A DNA stretch of 64,000 bases. It comes from Arthrobacter_E sp044748305 (GTDB lineage Bacteria > Actinomycetota > Actinomycetes > Actinomycetales > Micrococcaceae). The DNA is taken from positions 124,001-188,000 of the forward strand of contig NZ_JBIVFT010000002.1 of NCBI RefSeq assembly GCF_044748305.1. Direction: 5' to 3'. Position numbers and translations under genes: made by a program. Position 1 is the first letter of the stretch; each line of letters opens with the position of its first letter. This document shows positions 58,124 to 64,000 of the stretch, piece by piece. The notes under the pieces were generated by a model that saw only the letters and a program-made list of their open reading frames with translations, searched no databases and was not told where the DNA came from.

Positions 58124-59412
58124 TCAAGCAGACAGTGCGGGTCCTCACCGCCGCCGTCGTCGTCGGCACCCTGGCGACCGGGCTGGCCGCCTGCGGTCAG
58201 AAGAACAGCCCCGCCGCGGCCAGCAACACGACGCTCAGCTACCGTTCCATCTGGAGCGCGGACGAGCCACAGGCCAAGATCCTCAAGAGCGCCTTGGACG
58301 AGTTCGCCGCCAAGGAAGGCCTCACGGTGGACGTCAAGTTCGTCGGGCGTACCGGCGGCGACGCCCTCACCACCGAAATGGCCGCAGGCAAGGGGCCGGA
58401 CCTCTTCGATGCCGGCTCCGACAATCTGCCGGCCTGGCGCGCCCAGAACCTCGCCGCCCCCGTGGACGATGTCCTGAAAATGGAGGTCCCCGGAGAGAAC
58501 GGCAAGACCGTCGCCGACGTGATTCCCGTATCCCTCCAGAAGGCGGCCTCCGACGACAAAGGCCTCGGATTCCTCCCGCACACCGCCATTTCGACCGCCG
58601 TCTGGTTCGACGCGGCAAAGCACCCCGAGCTCGCATCCAATCCCCCGCGCGACTGGGACGCCTTCATCTCCTACCTGGACAAGGCCAAGGCGGCCGGACG
58701 GACCCCCATCTGTCAGGACGGCACCGTCCCTTTCTACAACGTGTACTGGCTGTACTCAGCCCTGGTGAACGCCAATGGCTCCGGCAGCCTGCTCGATCTG
58801 CAGAAGAACGCCGACTCCTGGGACAAACCTGAAGTCCTGGACGCCGCCAAGAAGGTCGAACAGCTGGCCAAGGGGGGTTACTTCCAGTCCAACTTCATCG
58901 CCACCAAGTATCCGGCGGCCCAGAACGACTGGATTCAGGGCAAGTGCGATCTGAACATCAATGGAACCTGGCTGGCCAGTGAGGTCTCCCCGTCCACCCC
59001 GAAGACCGCGGAGATCCGTTCCTTCCAATTGCCCGTGGGCGGCAAGGAGTCGGTGGAGGCCGGTGCCCTGGGCCTCGGTGTCAATGCCAAGGGGAAGAAT
59101 CAGGAGGTCGCGAAGAAATTCCTGGCCTTCTTCGAGCAGTCCAAGTACCAGGAGCAGATCGCGGCGCAGGCCAACAACATCCCGGCCCGCAGCGACGTCG
59201 CGGCTCCCAAGCCGCTCGCCGATGCCCAGAAGGCCCTGGCCGACGCCAAGGACGTACACCTGACCTATGACACCGCCGCGGGCAACAAGGCCTGGTGGAA
59301 CGACATGTTCCTGCCGCTGGACGATCAGCTCCTGCAGGGCAAGATCAGCGCCGAGCAGTTCGTCCAGCAGGGCAAGCAGAAGTCGGCCCAGATCACGGCC
59401 GGCCAGAAATGA
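58120..59412 (+). CDS. ABC sugar importer, solute-binding lipoprotein
   Basis: A 430-residue extracellular binding protein of the carbohydrate-uptake (family 1) type. The signal peptide ends in a lipobox LAAC with Cys25, then RSIWSADEPQAKILKSALDEFAAKEGLTVDVKFVGRTGGDALTTEMAAGKGPDLFDAGSDNLPAW, the standard first-lobe pattern, and GKCDLNINGTWLASEV in the hinge region. The ATG overlaps the upstream dehydrogenase stop (ATGA), with GGAG upstream. It delivers an oligo- or monosaccharide to the two permeases that follow. Confidence 0.93.
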   Translation: MIKQTVRVLTAAVVVGTLATGLAACGQKNSPAAASNTTLSYRSIWSADEPQAKILKSALDEFAAKEGLTVDVKFVGRTGGDALTTEMAAGKGPDLFDAGSDNLPAWRAQNLAAPVDDVLKMEVPGENGKTVADVIPVSLQKAASDDKGLGFLPHTAISTAVWFDAAKHPELASNPPRDWDAFISYLDKAKAAGRTPICQDGTVPFYNVYWLYSALVNANGSGSLLDLQKNADSWDKPEVLDAAKKVEQLAKGGYFQSNFIATKYPAAQNDWIQGKCDLNINGTWLASEVSPSTPKTAEIRSFQLPVGGKESVEAGALGLGVNAKGKNQEVAKKFLAFFEQSKYQEQIAAQANNIPARSDVAAPKPLADAQKALADAKDVHLTYDTAAGNKAWWNDMFLPLDDQLLQGKISAEQFVQQGKQKSAQITAGQK

Positions 59413-60368
59413 GTCAGCTGATCGAAGCCGAGGCGGTCCGGCCGGTCCGGGCCGCCTCGGCGGCGCCCGGCAAGAAGCCCTTGAAATCGTCACGGGAGCG
59501 GGTCTTCTGGTCCTTCCTGGCCCCGGCGCTGGTCCTCTACACCCTGCTGTTCGTGCTGCCCTCCTTCTTCGGCCTCTGGGTCAGCCTCACCAAGTGGGCC
59601 GGGCCAGGTTCCGAGATGTCCTGGAGGGGATTTCAGAACTACCTCTCGTTGATGGGCAATGAGGCCTTTCTGCGTTCCTTCGTCAATACGCTCGTGCTGG
59701 CCGTGGTCAGCGGCGCCTTGGTCTTCGGGGTGACGTTCCTGAGCATGATGGTGCTGCGGCAGCTCAAAGGCCGCTCGTTCATCCGCTCCGTGGTGTTCCT
59801 GCCGGTCATCATCTCCCCCATCGCGGTCGGTGCCGCCATCGGCTTCCTGCTCAACCCCGACGGCGTGGTGAACCGGCTGCTCGGCTTCCTCGGCTTCGCA
59901 CCGATCGGTTTTCTCGGCCCCGACACGGTCTTCGCATGCATCATCGCCGGCGTCGTCTGGTCCGCTTCCGGTCTCTACATCGCGCTCATGCTCTCCGCCA
60001 TGGACGCGATCCCGGAGACGTTGTACGAATCGGCGGTCCTGTGCGGCGCGTCCAAGTGGCAGCAGTTCCGCTTCATCACGCTCCCGCTGTCCTGGGACGT
60101 CTTCGCGGTGGCTTCCGTGCTCTGGGTGGTCAACAGCTTGAAGACCTTCGAGATCGTCATCGCCTTCACCACAGGCGGCGCGGTCGGCGTCCCTCCCCTG
60201 CAGGCCCGGACCGTGGCGGTGCAACAGTACAACTCGGTCGTGGTCAGCGGCGGTGTACCGGACCTCGGCGCAGGGGCTGCCATGGGTGTGGTCGTCACCC
60301 TGCTGACCATCGTGCTGATCGTCCTGGTCCGCAAGATCACGGCACGTGAACAGGTGGAACTGGCATGA
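59409..60368 (+). CDS. ABC sugar importer, permease subunit (MalF type)
   Basis: A 319-residue membrane protein with six helices after a cytoplasmic N-terminus (about residues 1-30). The ABC-permease EAA loop is readable in YESAVLCGASKWQQFRFITLPLSWDVF. FLAPALVLYTLLFVLPSFFGLWVSLTKW is the first helix, typical of the sugar type. The ATG overlaps the binding-protein stop (ATGA). It works with the following permease; no ATPase gene is in the locus. Confidence 0.93.
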   Translation: MSQLIEAEAVRPVRAASAAPGKKPLKSSRERVFWSFLAPALVLYTLLFVLPSFFGLWVSLTKWAGPGSEMSWRGFQNYLSLMGNEAFLRSFVNTLVLAVVSGALVFGVTFLSMMVLRQLKGRSFIRSVVFLPVIISPIAVGAAIGFLLNPDGVVNRLLGFLGFAPIGFLGPDTVFACIIAGVVWSASGLYIALMLSAMDAIPETLYESAVLCGASKWQQFRFITLPLSWDVFAVASVLWVVNSLKTFEIVIAFTTGGAVGVPPLQARTVAVQQYNSVVVSGGVPDLGAGAAMGVVVTLLTIVLIVLVRKITAREQVELA

Positions 60369-61252
60369 CGGTCGCGCTGAGAAGGATCGGCCGCTTCTGC
60401 GGCAATGTGTTCGTGCCCTCGTTCACGGTGGGTGCGCTGTGGCTCTGGGTGGCCTTCAACATCGTGCTGGTGCTCTGGATCGGCTTGCAGTCGCTGAAGA
60501 CCTCCGGGGAGATCCTGCAGAACCCGTTCGGGCTGCCCGCGGATCCCCAGTGGCAGAACTACGGCACGGTGTGGCAGCTGGGACAGTTCGCCTCGGCAGC
60601 GTTGAACAGCATCGTGATCACCGGTGTCGGAGCGTTGCTCATCGTGGCGATCTCGGCACCGGCGGCGTATGTTCTGGCGCGCTCCAGCAGAAAAGTGGCG
60701 GGACCGCTGACCGCCTACTTCGCCATCGGACTCTCCATTCCGTTGCAGACGCTCGCCGTCCCGATCGTGGTGGCCAAACTGGGCGTCAGCACCTTCATGG
60801 TGGACTGGGTCACGGGCTGGTGGGATGACCGCATCACCCTGATGGTGTTCGAGGTGATCTTCTCGCTGCCCTTCGCGGTGTTCGTCCTCACCGGTTTCTT
60901 CCGCTCCCTCCCGCGGGAGGTGGAGGAGGCTGCCGAGGTGGATGGGGCCGGGCCGGTCACGCTGTTCCGCCGGATCGTTCTGCCGCTGGCCCGCCCGGGC
61001 CTGACCACGGTGCTGGTACTGAACATCATCGGCCTGTGGAATTCGGCACTGCTGGTGATGCTGATCGTCTCCGATCCGGAGCAGCGCACCTTGCCGGTCG
61101 CCCTGCTGAACCTGTATTCGGCGATGCAGTACAGCTCGGACTGGGGAGGGCTCTTCGCGGGGATCGTCATTCTGGTCTACCCGATGGTGGTGCTCTACCT
61201 CTGGGTCGGGCGCCGGATCATCGACGGCATGACGGCCGGCATGGGCAAGTGA
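60365..61252 (+). CDS. ABC sugar importer, permease subunit (MalG type)
   Basis: A 295-residue, six-helix permease: FNIVLVLWIGLQSLKTSGEILQNPFGLPADPQWQNYGTVW, an N-terminal MalG-like stretch, and the EAA loop EEAAEVDGAGPVTLFRRIVLPLARPGL. The start overlaps the previous stop. The operon ends here with a terminator hairpin. Because the nucleotide-binding subunit is missing, the importer probably uses a shared MsiK-like ATPase encoded elsewhere, as is common in actinobacteria. Confidence 0.93.
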   Translation: MTVALRRIGRFCGNVFVPSFTVGALWLWVAFNIVLVLWIGLQSLKTSGEILQNPFGLPADPQWQNYGTVWQLGQFASAALNSIVITGVGALLIVAISAPAAYVLARSSRKVAGPLTAYFAIGLSIPLQTLAVPIVVAKLGVSTFMVDWVTGWWDDRITLMVFEVIFSLPFAVFVLTGFFRSLPREVEEAAEVDGAGPVTLFRRIVLPLARPGLTTVLVLNIIGLWNSALLVMLIVSDPEQRTLPVALLNLYSAMQYSSDWGGLFAGIVILVYPMVVLYLWVGRRIIDGMTAGMGK

Positions 61253-61259
61253 GCCATCG

Positions 61260-61300
61260 GCGGGAGGGCCGGGCACCTCGTGGGTGCCCGGCCCTCCCGC
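61260..61300. terminator. 18-bp hairpin between convergent genes
   Basis: Arms 61260-61277 and 61283-61300 with a five-base loop, eight bases after the permease stop and before the convergent DUF3349 gene. Strongly GC-rich, no U-tract. Confidence 0.8.
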
Positions 61301-61328
61301 TCATGCCCGGCGGTCCGGGCCGTCGGTT

Positions 61329-61934
61329 TCAATCGTCCAGAGGCCACCCGTTGCCCTTGAGCCGCTCCCCCACTCGCTGAACGTCCTCGTCAGCGGGAAG
61401 GTCATGCAGGACCTTGGAGATCAGCACCTGAGCGTCGAGCCTGGCGATGGGCGCGCGGGTTCCGTCCGGACGGATCTCGCCGTCGGCGATCAGTTCGGCC
61501 GCGATCCCGGCGGCCTCCTCCTCGCTCAGACGCCGCCGCAACAGTGCCAGGAGCGGGACGTAGTCGGTGGCCGGGACCCCCTGGGGGTAACCGGCGCGGA
61601 GCCAGGAGACGATCCGGCTCAGCAACCCGGGACGTTCCTCCGGTGCCGGCTCCGCGACCTCCTCCAGACGCCCGAGCGGCCAACCTGCCAGGGCGAGTCG
61701 CGACGCGACGAGACGAACGTCCGCTTCGGCAGGCTCCGCCGTCGTACCTTCAGAGCCTTCCCCCGGGGACTGCCGGCACTCCTGCTCCAGACGTGCGGCG
61801 AGTTCGCCGTACTGATCCTCCGGGACGGACCTCCGCAGCAGCGCCAGGAGCGGATGGTAGTCCTTGGGCGGCACGCCATCCGGGTAGCCTTCCCGCAGCC
61901 AGTTCAGCACCGACGCGGCAAGCCCACCGCTCAT
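61329..61934 (-). CDS. tandem DUF3349 protein
   Basis: A 201-residue protein made of two copies of the actinobacterial DUF3349 domain: VLNWLREGYPDGVPPKDYHPLLALLRRSVPEDQYGELAARL at about residues 9-49 and IVSWLRAGYPQGVPATDYVPLLALLRRRLSEEEAAGIAAEL at about 107-147, each followed by a region ending GWPL. Single-domain members are about 100 residues. The function of the family is unknown. The start overlaps the stop of the small membrane protein by 4 bp (61931-61934), placing it in the phosphate transporter operon. Confidence 0.8.
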   Translation of the reverse strand: MSGGLAASVLNWLREGYPDGVPPKDYHPLLALLRRSVPEDQYGELAARLEQECRQSPGEGSEGTTAEPAEADVRLVASRLALAGWPLGRLEEVAEPAPEERPGLLSRIVSWLRAGYPQGVPATDYVPLLALLRRRLSEEEAAGIAAELIADGEIRPDGTRAPIARLDAQVLISKVLHDLPADEDVQRVGERLKGNGWPLDD

Positions 61935-62224
61935 TTGGACGCTCCGAAGGGCTGCCAGCCGAAGTAGTGGTGCAGGCTCGACTTGGTGATCCAGAGGACC
62001 GCGATCAGCACGATCGCCACCACGACGGCGAACAGTACCCAGGAGGCCGCGGTCAGCGCCGGCCTGCCCGAGGTCACCGTGCCGTCGGACGAGGTGCCCG
62101 CCGCGCCGTCATTGCGCAGGCGCAGAGCGACCGCGAAGAGGGCCGGAAGCCCGGCTCCGAAGATCAGGCCCGCCAGAAGGACCCGGAAGGTTGCGAGGGC
62201 CATGGAGCCCCAGTCGATGTCCAT
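61931..62224 (-). CDS. small two-helix membrane protein after the second pit
   Basis: A 97-residue protein with two hydrophobic segments (about residues 8-35 and 58-80) separated by a Gly/Ser/Thr/Asp loop, ending SSLHHYFGWQPFGASK. It resembles in layout the 73-residue protein behind the first pit (1435-1656), with short similar strings in helix 1 (VALRL and GVRL) but no extended identity. AAGGAGA precedes the ATG. It lies 17 bp after pit and overlaps the DUF3349 gene, suggesting a PiT accessory role. Confidence 0.7.
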   Translation of the reverse strand: MDIDWGSMALATFRVLLAGLIFGAGLPALFAVALRLRNDGAAGTSSDGTVTSGRPALTAASWVLFAVVVAIVLIAVLWITKSSLHHYFGWQPFGASK

Positions 62225-62241
62225 GGAGTTTCTCCTTCGGT

Positions 62242-63429
62242 TCAGGCCGCAGCCGGGGTGGAGGGTGCCGGGGCGGGTTCCCACTCGGCGTTGACATTCT
62301 GGTGGTCCACCCGCTGCCGCCGGCTGCGCAGGTACATGTAGCCGGACAGGAGGATCAGGACCGCGAAAATGGTCAGTGCGCCTCCCAGCCCGCCGATCAG
62401 CTGAGAGACGAGGAAGCAGAGACCACCGACGACGGCGGCCGCCGGCAGGGTGATGACCCACGCTGCCGCCATGCGCAGGGCCACGTTCCAACGGACCTGC
62501 GCGCCGGGCTTGCCGACGCCGGAGCCGAGAATGGAGCCCGTGGCCACATGAGTGGTCGAAAGGGCCATCCCGAAGAAGCTCGACGTGAGGATGATGGCGG
62601 CCGAGGACGCCTCAGCCGCCATGCCCTGCGGCGACTCGATCTCCACGAGTCCCTTTCCCAGGGTGCGGATGATCCGCCAGCCCCCGAGATAGGTGCCCAG
62701 GGCGATCGCCAGGGCGCAGACGAAGATGATCCACACCGGAAGTCCGCTGTTCGTGATGTCGGAAGCGTTCAGGGAGCCGTGCGCGATCAGTGCCAGGGCG
62801 ATGACGCCCATGGTCTTCTGCGCATCTCCCGTGCCATGGGCCAGGGAGACGAGGGACGCGGTACCGATCTGGCCCCAGCGGAATCCCGCCTCCTGACGCT
62901 CGTGGCTGACCTTGCGGGTGATGCGGTAGACCAGGAACGTTCCGACGGCGGCCACGAGTCCCGCGATGACCGGCGAAAGAACGGCGGGGACGAGGATCTT
63001 GCCGATGATGCCCGGCCAGTTGACGGTTGCGGCACCGGCGATGCCCGCGCCGATCAGCCCTCCGAACAAGGCGTGCGAGGAACTGCTGGGAAGCCCGAGC
63101 AGCCAGGTCAACAGATTCCAGAGGATCCCGCCGATCAGCCCGGCGAAGATGATCAGCATCGCCTTCTCCGCGTCCAGGCCCGGCACCAGGGCACCGGTGC
63201 CTGTCTGGATCTTCAGCACGTCTTTGGTGATGGTCGCGGCGACCTCGACTGAGAGGAAGGCCCCTACAAGGTTCAGCACGGCAGAAAGAAGGACGGCGGC
63301 CTTCGGTTTCAGCGCACCGGTGGCGATCGAGGTCGCCATGGCGTTGCCGGTGTCATGGAAACCGTTGGTGAAATCGAAGGCGACTGCGGTGATGATCACC
63401 AGCAGGAGAATGAGGAACTCGGCGTTCAT
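62242..63429 (-). CDS. pit: PiT-family inorganic phosphate transporter, second copy
   Basis: A 395-residue PiT protein, collinear with the first copy: FDFTNGFHDTGNAMATSIATGALKPKAAV near the N-terminus, LGLPSSSSHALFGGLIGAG in the middle and LAHGTGDAQKTMGVIAL, in which the usual Asn of the second signature (GTNDAQ in the first copy) is Gly. FGMALSTTHVATGSILGSGVGK follows. The ATG at 63429 aligns with the first copy; no strong ribosome binding site. An upstream hairpin and PHO-like repeats are at 63445-63480 and 63501-63522. Confidence 0.93.
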   Translation of the reverse strand: MNAEFLILLLVIITAVAFDFTNGFHDTGNAMATSIATGALKPKAAVLLSAVLNLVGAFLSVEVAATITKDVLKIQTGTGALVPGLDAEKAMLIIFAGLIGGILWNLLTWLLGLPSSSSHALFGGLIGAGIAGAATVNWPGIIGKILVPAVLSPVIAGLVAAVGTFLVYRITRKVSHERQEAGFRWGQIGTASLVSLAHGTGDAQKTMGVIALALIAHGSLNASDITNSGLPVWIIFVCALAIALGTYLGGWRIIRTLGKGLVEIESPQGMAAEASSAAIILTSSFFGMALSTTHVATGSILGSGVGKPGAQVRWNVALRMAAAWVITLPAAAVVGGLCFLVSQLIGGLGGALTIFAVLILLSGYMYLRSRRQRVDHQNVNAEWEPAPAPSTPAAA

Positions 63430-63444
63430 GCCGTCAGTGTGGCA

Positions 63445-63480
63445 GTGCGGCCCGGTGCCCGGAAGGGCTCCGGGCCGCAC
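63445..63480. terminator. hairpin between the unknown partial gene and pit
   Basis: An 11-bp perfect stem (63445-63455 and 63470-63480) with a 14-base loop, downstream of the partial gene (stop 63564) and only 16 bp before the pit start. It is either the terminator of the upstream gene or part of the pit leader. Confidence 0.5.
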
Positions 63481-63500
63481 ATCCCGCATCCCGCGGACTT

Positions 63501-63522
63501 CTTCACGCAGTGTTCATCCCGG
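63501..63522 (+). promoter_or_regulatory. PHO-like repeats upstream of the second pit
   Basis: CTTCACGCAGT followed by GTTCATCCCGG on the plus strand: two 11-base units of the PhoP type, about 70-95 bp upstream of the minus-strand pit start and in the opposite orientation. Weak evidence. Confidence 0.3.
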
Positions 63523-63563
63523 GGACGGATTGTGTCGTCGTCCGGGCTCTCCGATGACGCGGT

Positions 63564-64000
63564 TCAGGAACCGACGATCCGCTGATTCGTGTTGGTGTAG
63601 CTGATCGAATCGGCGATGCTCCCCACCAGGCCCATGGTCACGCGCAGCAGGCCCGGCTTGACGTCGTCCAGCGGCGGCGGTGTGTCCGTGCCGAGGGTGA
63701 GAGCCTTCCCGCTGGATGTCGTGGCCGTGACCGAGCCGAGGTAGACGCTCACGTGTCCTTTGAGGGTCATCGAATCCGCGGTGGTGACCAGCCCGGGGCC
63801 TCCCGGAGGCCGCACGGTGAGCGAGAACCCGGTGATCGTGATCGAGTCGGCCGTGATCTTCAGAGCCCGGACCGTGCTTCCGTCGATCGTGGGAACGCTC
63901 ACGATCCCGATCGAACTGAGCCCGGTGAAGGAGAGTCCCTGCGAGCCCATCGACGCCGGGGTCTTGGTGAAGATCGGTGCGCCGTTCTCACGCTGAGCCT
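63564..64000 (-). CDS. C-terminal part of an unknown, probably exported beta-rich protein
   Basis: The last 144 or so residues of a protein whose start lies beyond the window; the frame is open to the edge. The sequence is Ser/Thr/Gly-rich and repetitive in character (ITADSITITGFSLTV, VTTADSMTLKGHVSVYLGSVTATT, GLVGSIADSISYTNTNQRIVGS), as in extracellular or secreted actinobacterial proteins. The repeated A-D-S-I/M-T strings suggest stacked beta-strands. I do not recognise the family, and without the N-terminus export cannot be confirmed. Confidence 0.55.
   Translation of the reverse strand, partial: AQRENGAPIFTKTPASMGSQGLSFTGLSSIGIVSVPTIDGSTVRALKITADSITITGFSLTVRPPGGPGLVTTADSMTLKGHVSVYLGSVTATTSSGKALTLGTDTPPPLDDVKPGLLRVTMGLVGSIADSISYTNTNQRIVGS

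Noticed and set aside
1..64000. CRISPR arrays, tRNA or rRNA genes, insertion sequences, integrase or toxin-antitoxin genes.
   Set aside because: No regularly spaced repeats, cloverleaf-like sequences or transposase motifs were seen by inspection; a short or degenerate element could still be missed.

Overview
The window is a high-GC (roughly two-thirds G+C), gene-dense actinobacterial chromosome segment. Short intergenic gaps, overlapping start/stop codons, leaderless promoters, a PiT phosphate transporter with a PHO box, and an amine oxidase very close to the Arthrobacter globiformis enzyme all point to an Arthrobacter-like member of the Micrococcaceae. I see no rRNA, tRNA, insertion sequence, phage gene or CRISPR array. 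No stretch longer than about 300 bases lacks a gene; the longest gap is 10071-10364.

Housekeeping and regulators (1-4352): the 5' end of polA, a RibD/DHFR-fold reductase, a PiT phosphate transporter overlapping a small two-helix membrane protein, a membrane-anchored unknown protein and yciO. A four-unit PHO box precedes pit. A second pit with its own small membrane partner lies at 61931-63429.

Monoamine locus (4461-13496): AraC regulator, TPQ copper amine oxidase, aldehyde dehydrogenase, a divergent MoaF-family protein, two short-chain dehydrogenases and an APC permease. Together they look like an uptake-plus-oxidation module for tyramine- or phenylethylamine-like amines. Two divergent lipoproteins of unusual codon use follow (13592-14831).

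Glycoside/sugar locus (15043-22507): two TIM-barrel isomerase-like enzymes, three Gfo/Idh/MocA dehydrogenases, a ThuA-like protein and a ROK repressor. The two promoter regions share an identical spaced motif. The gene set resembles 3-oxo-glycoside breakdown.

Amino-sugar-acid locus (22631-30019): GntP-type permease, KDPG-type aldolase, N-acyl-D-amino-acid deacylase-like amidohydrolase and PLP fold-III deaminase, divergent from a KDG-type kinase, an IclR regulator and RidA. Read as one route, these genes fit uptake, deacylation, ammonia elimination, phosphorylation and aldol cleavage of an N-acyl-D-glucosaminate-like compound. Lrp, YitT, GNAT, a secreted phosphoesterase and an HdeD-like protein follow.

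Urease locus (34565-42634): ureA, a fused ureB-ureC, ureE, ureF, ureG, ureD and a nickel permease, with an NCS1 permease upstream on the same strand. HAD, EamA and LysR genes follow.

Gamma-glutamylation locus (45752-52373): APC permease, GntR regulator, glutamine-synthetase-like ligase, aldehyde dehydrogenase, short-chain dehydrogenase and class I amidotransferase-like hydrolase. An alcohol-dehydrogenase-type enzyme takes the place of a PuuB amine oxidase, so the substrate is more likely an amino alcohol such as ethanolamine than putrescine.

Polysaccharide locus (53451-61252): secreted beta-helix protein, ROK regulator, Gfo/Idh/MocA dehydrogenase and an ABC sugar importer without its ATPase. 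A tandem-duplicated DUF3349 protein, the second pit pair and the C-terminal part of an unknown repetitive protein finish the window.
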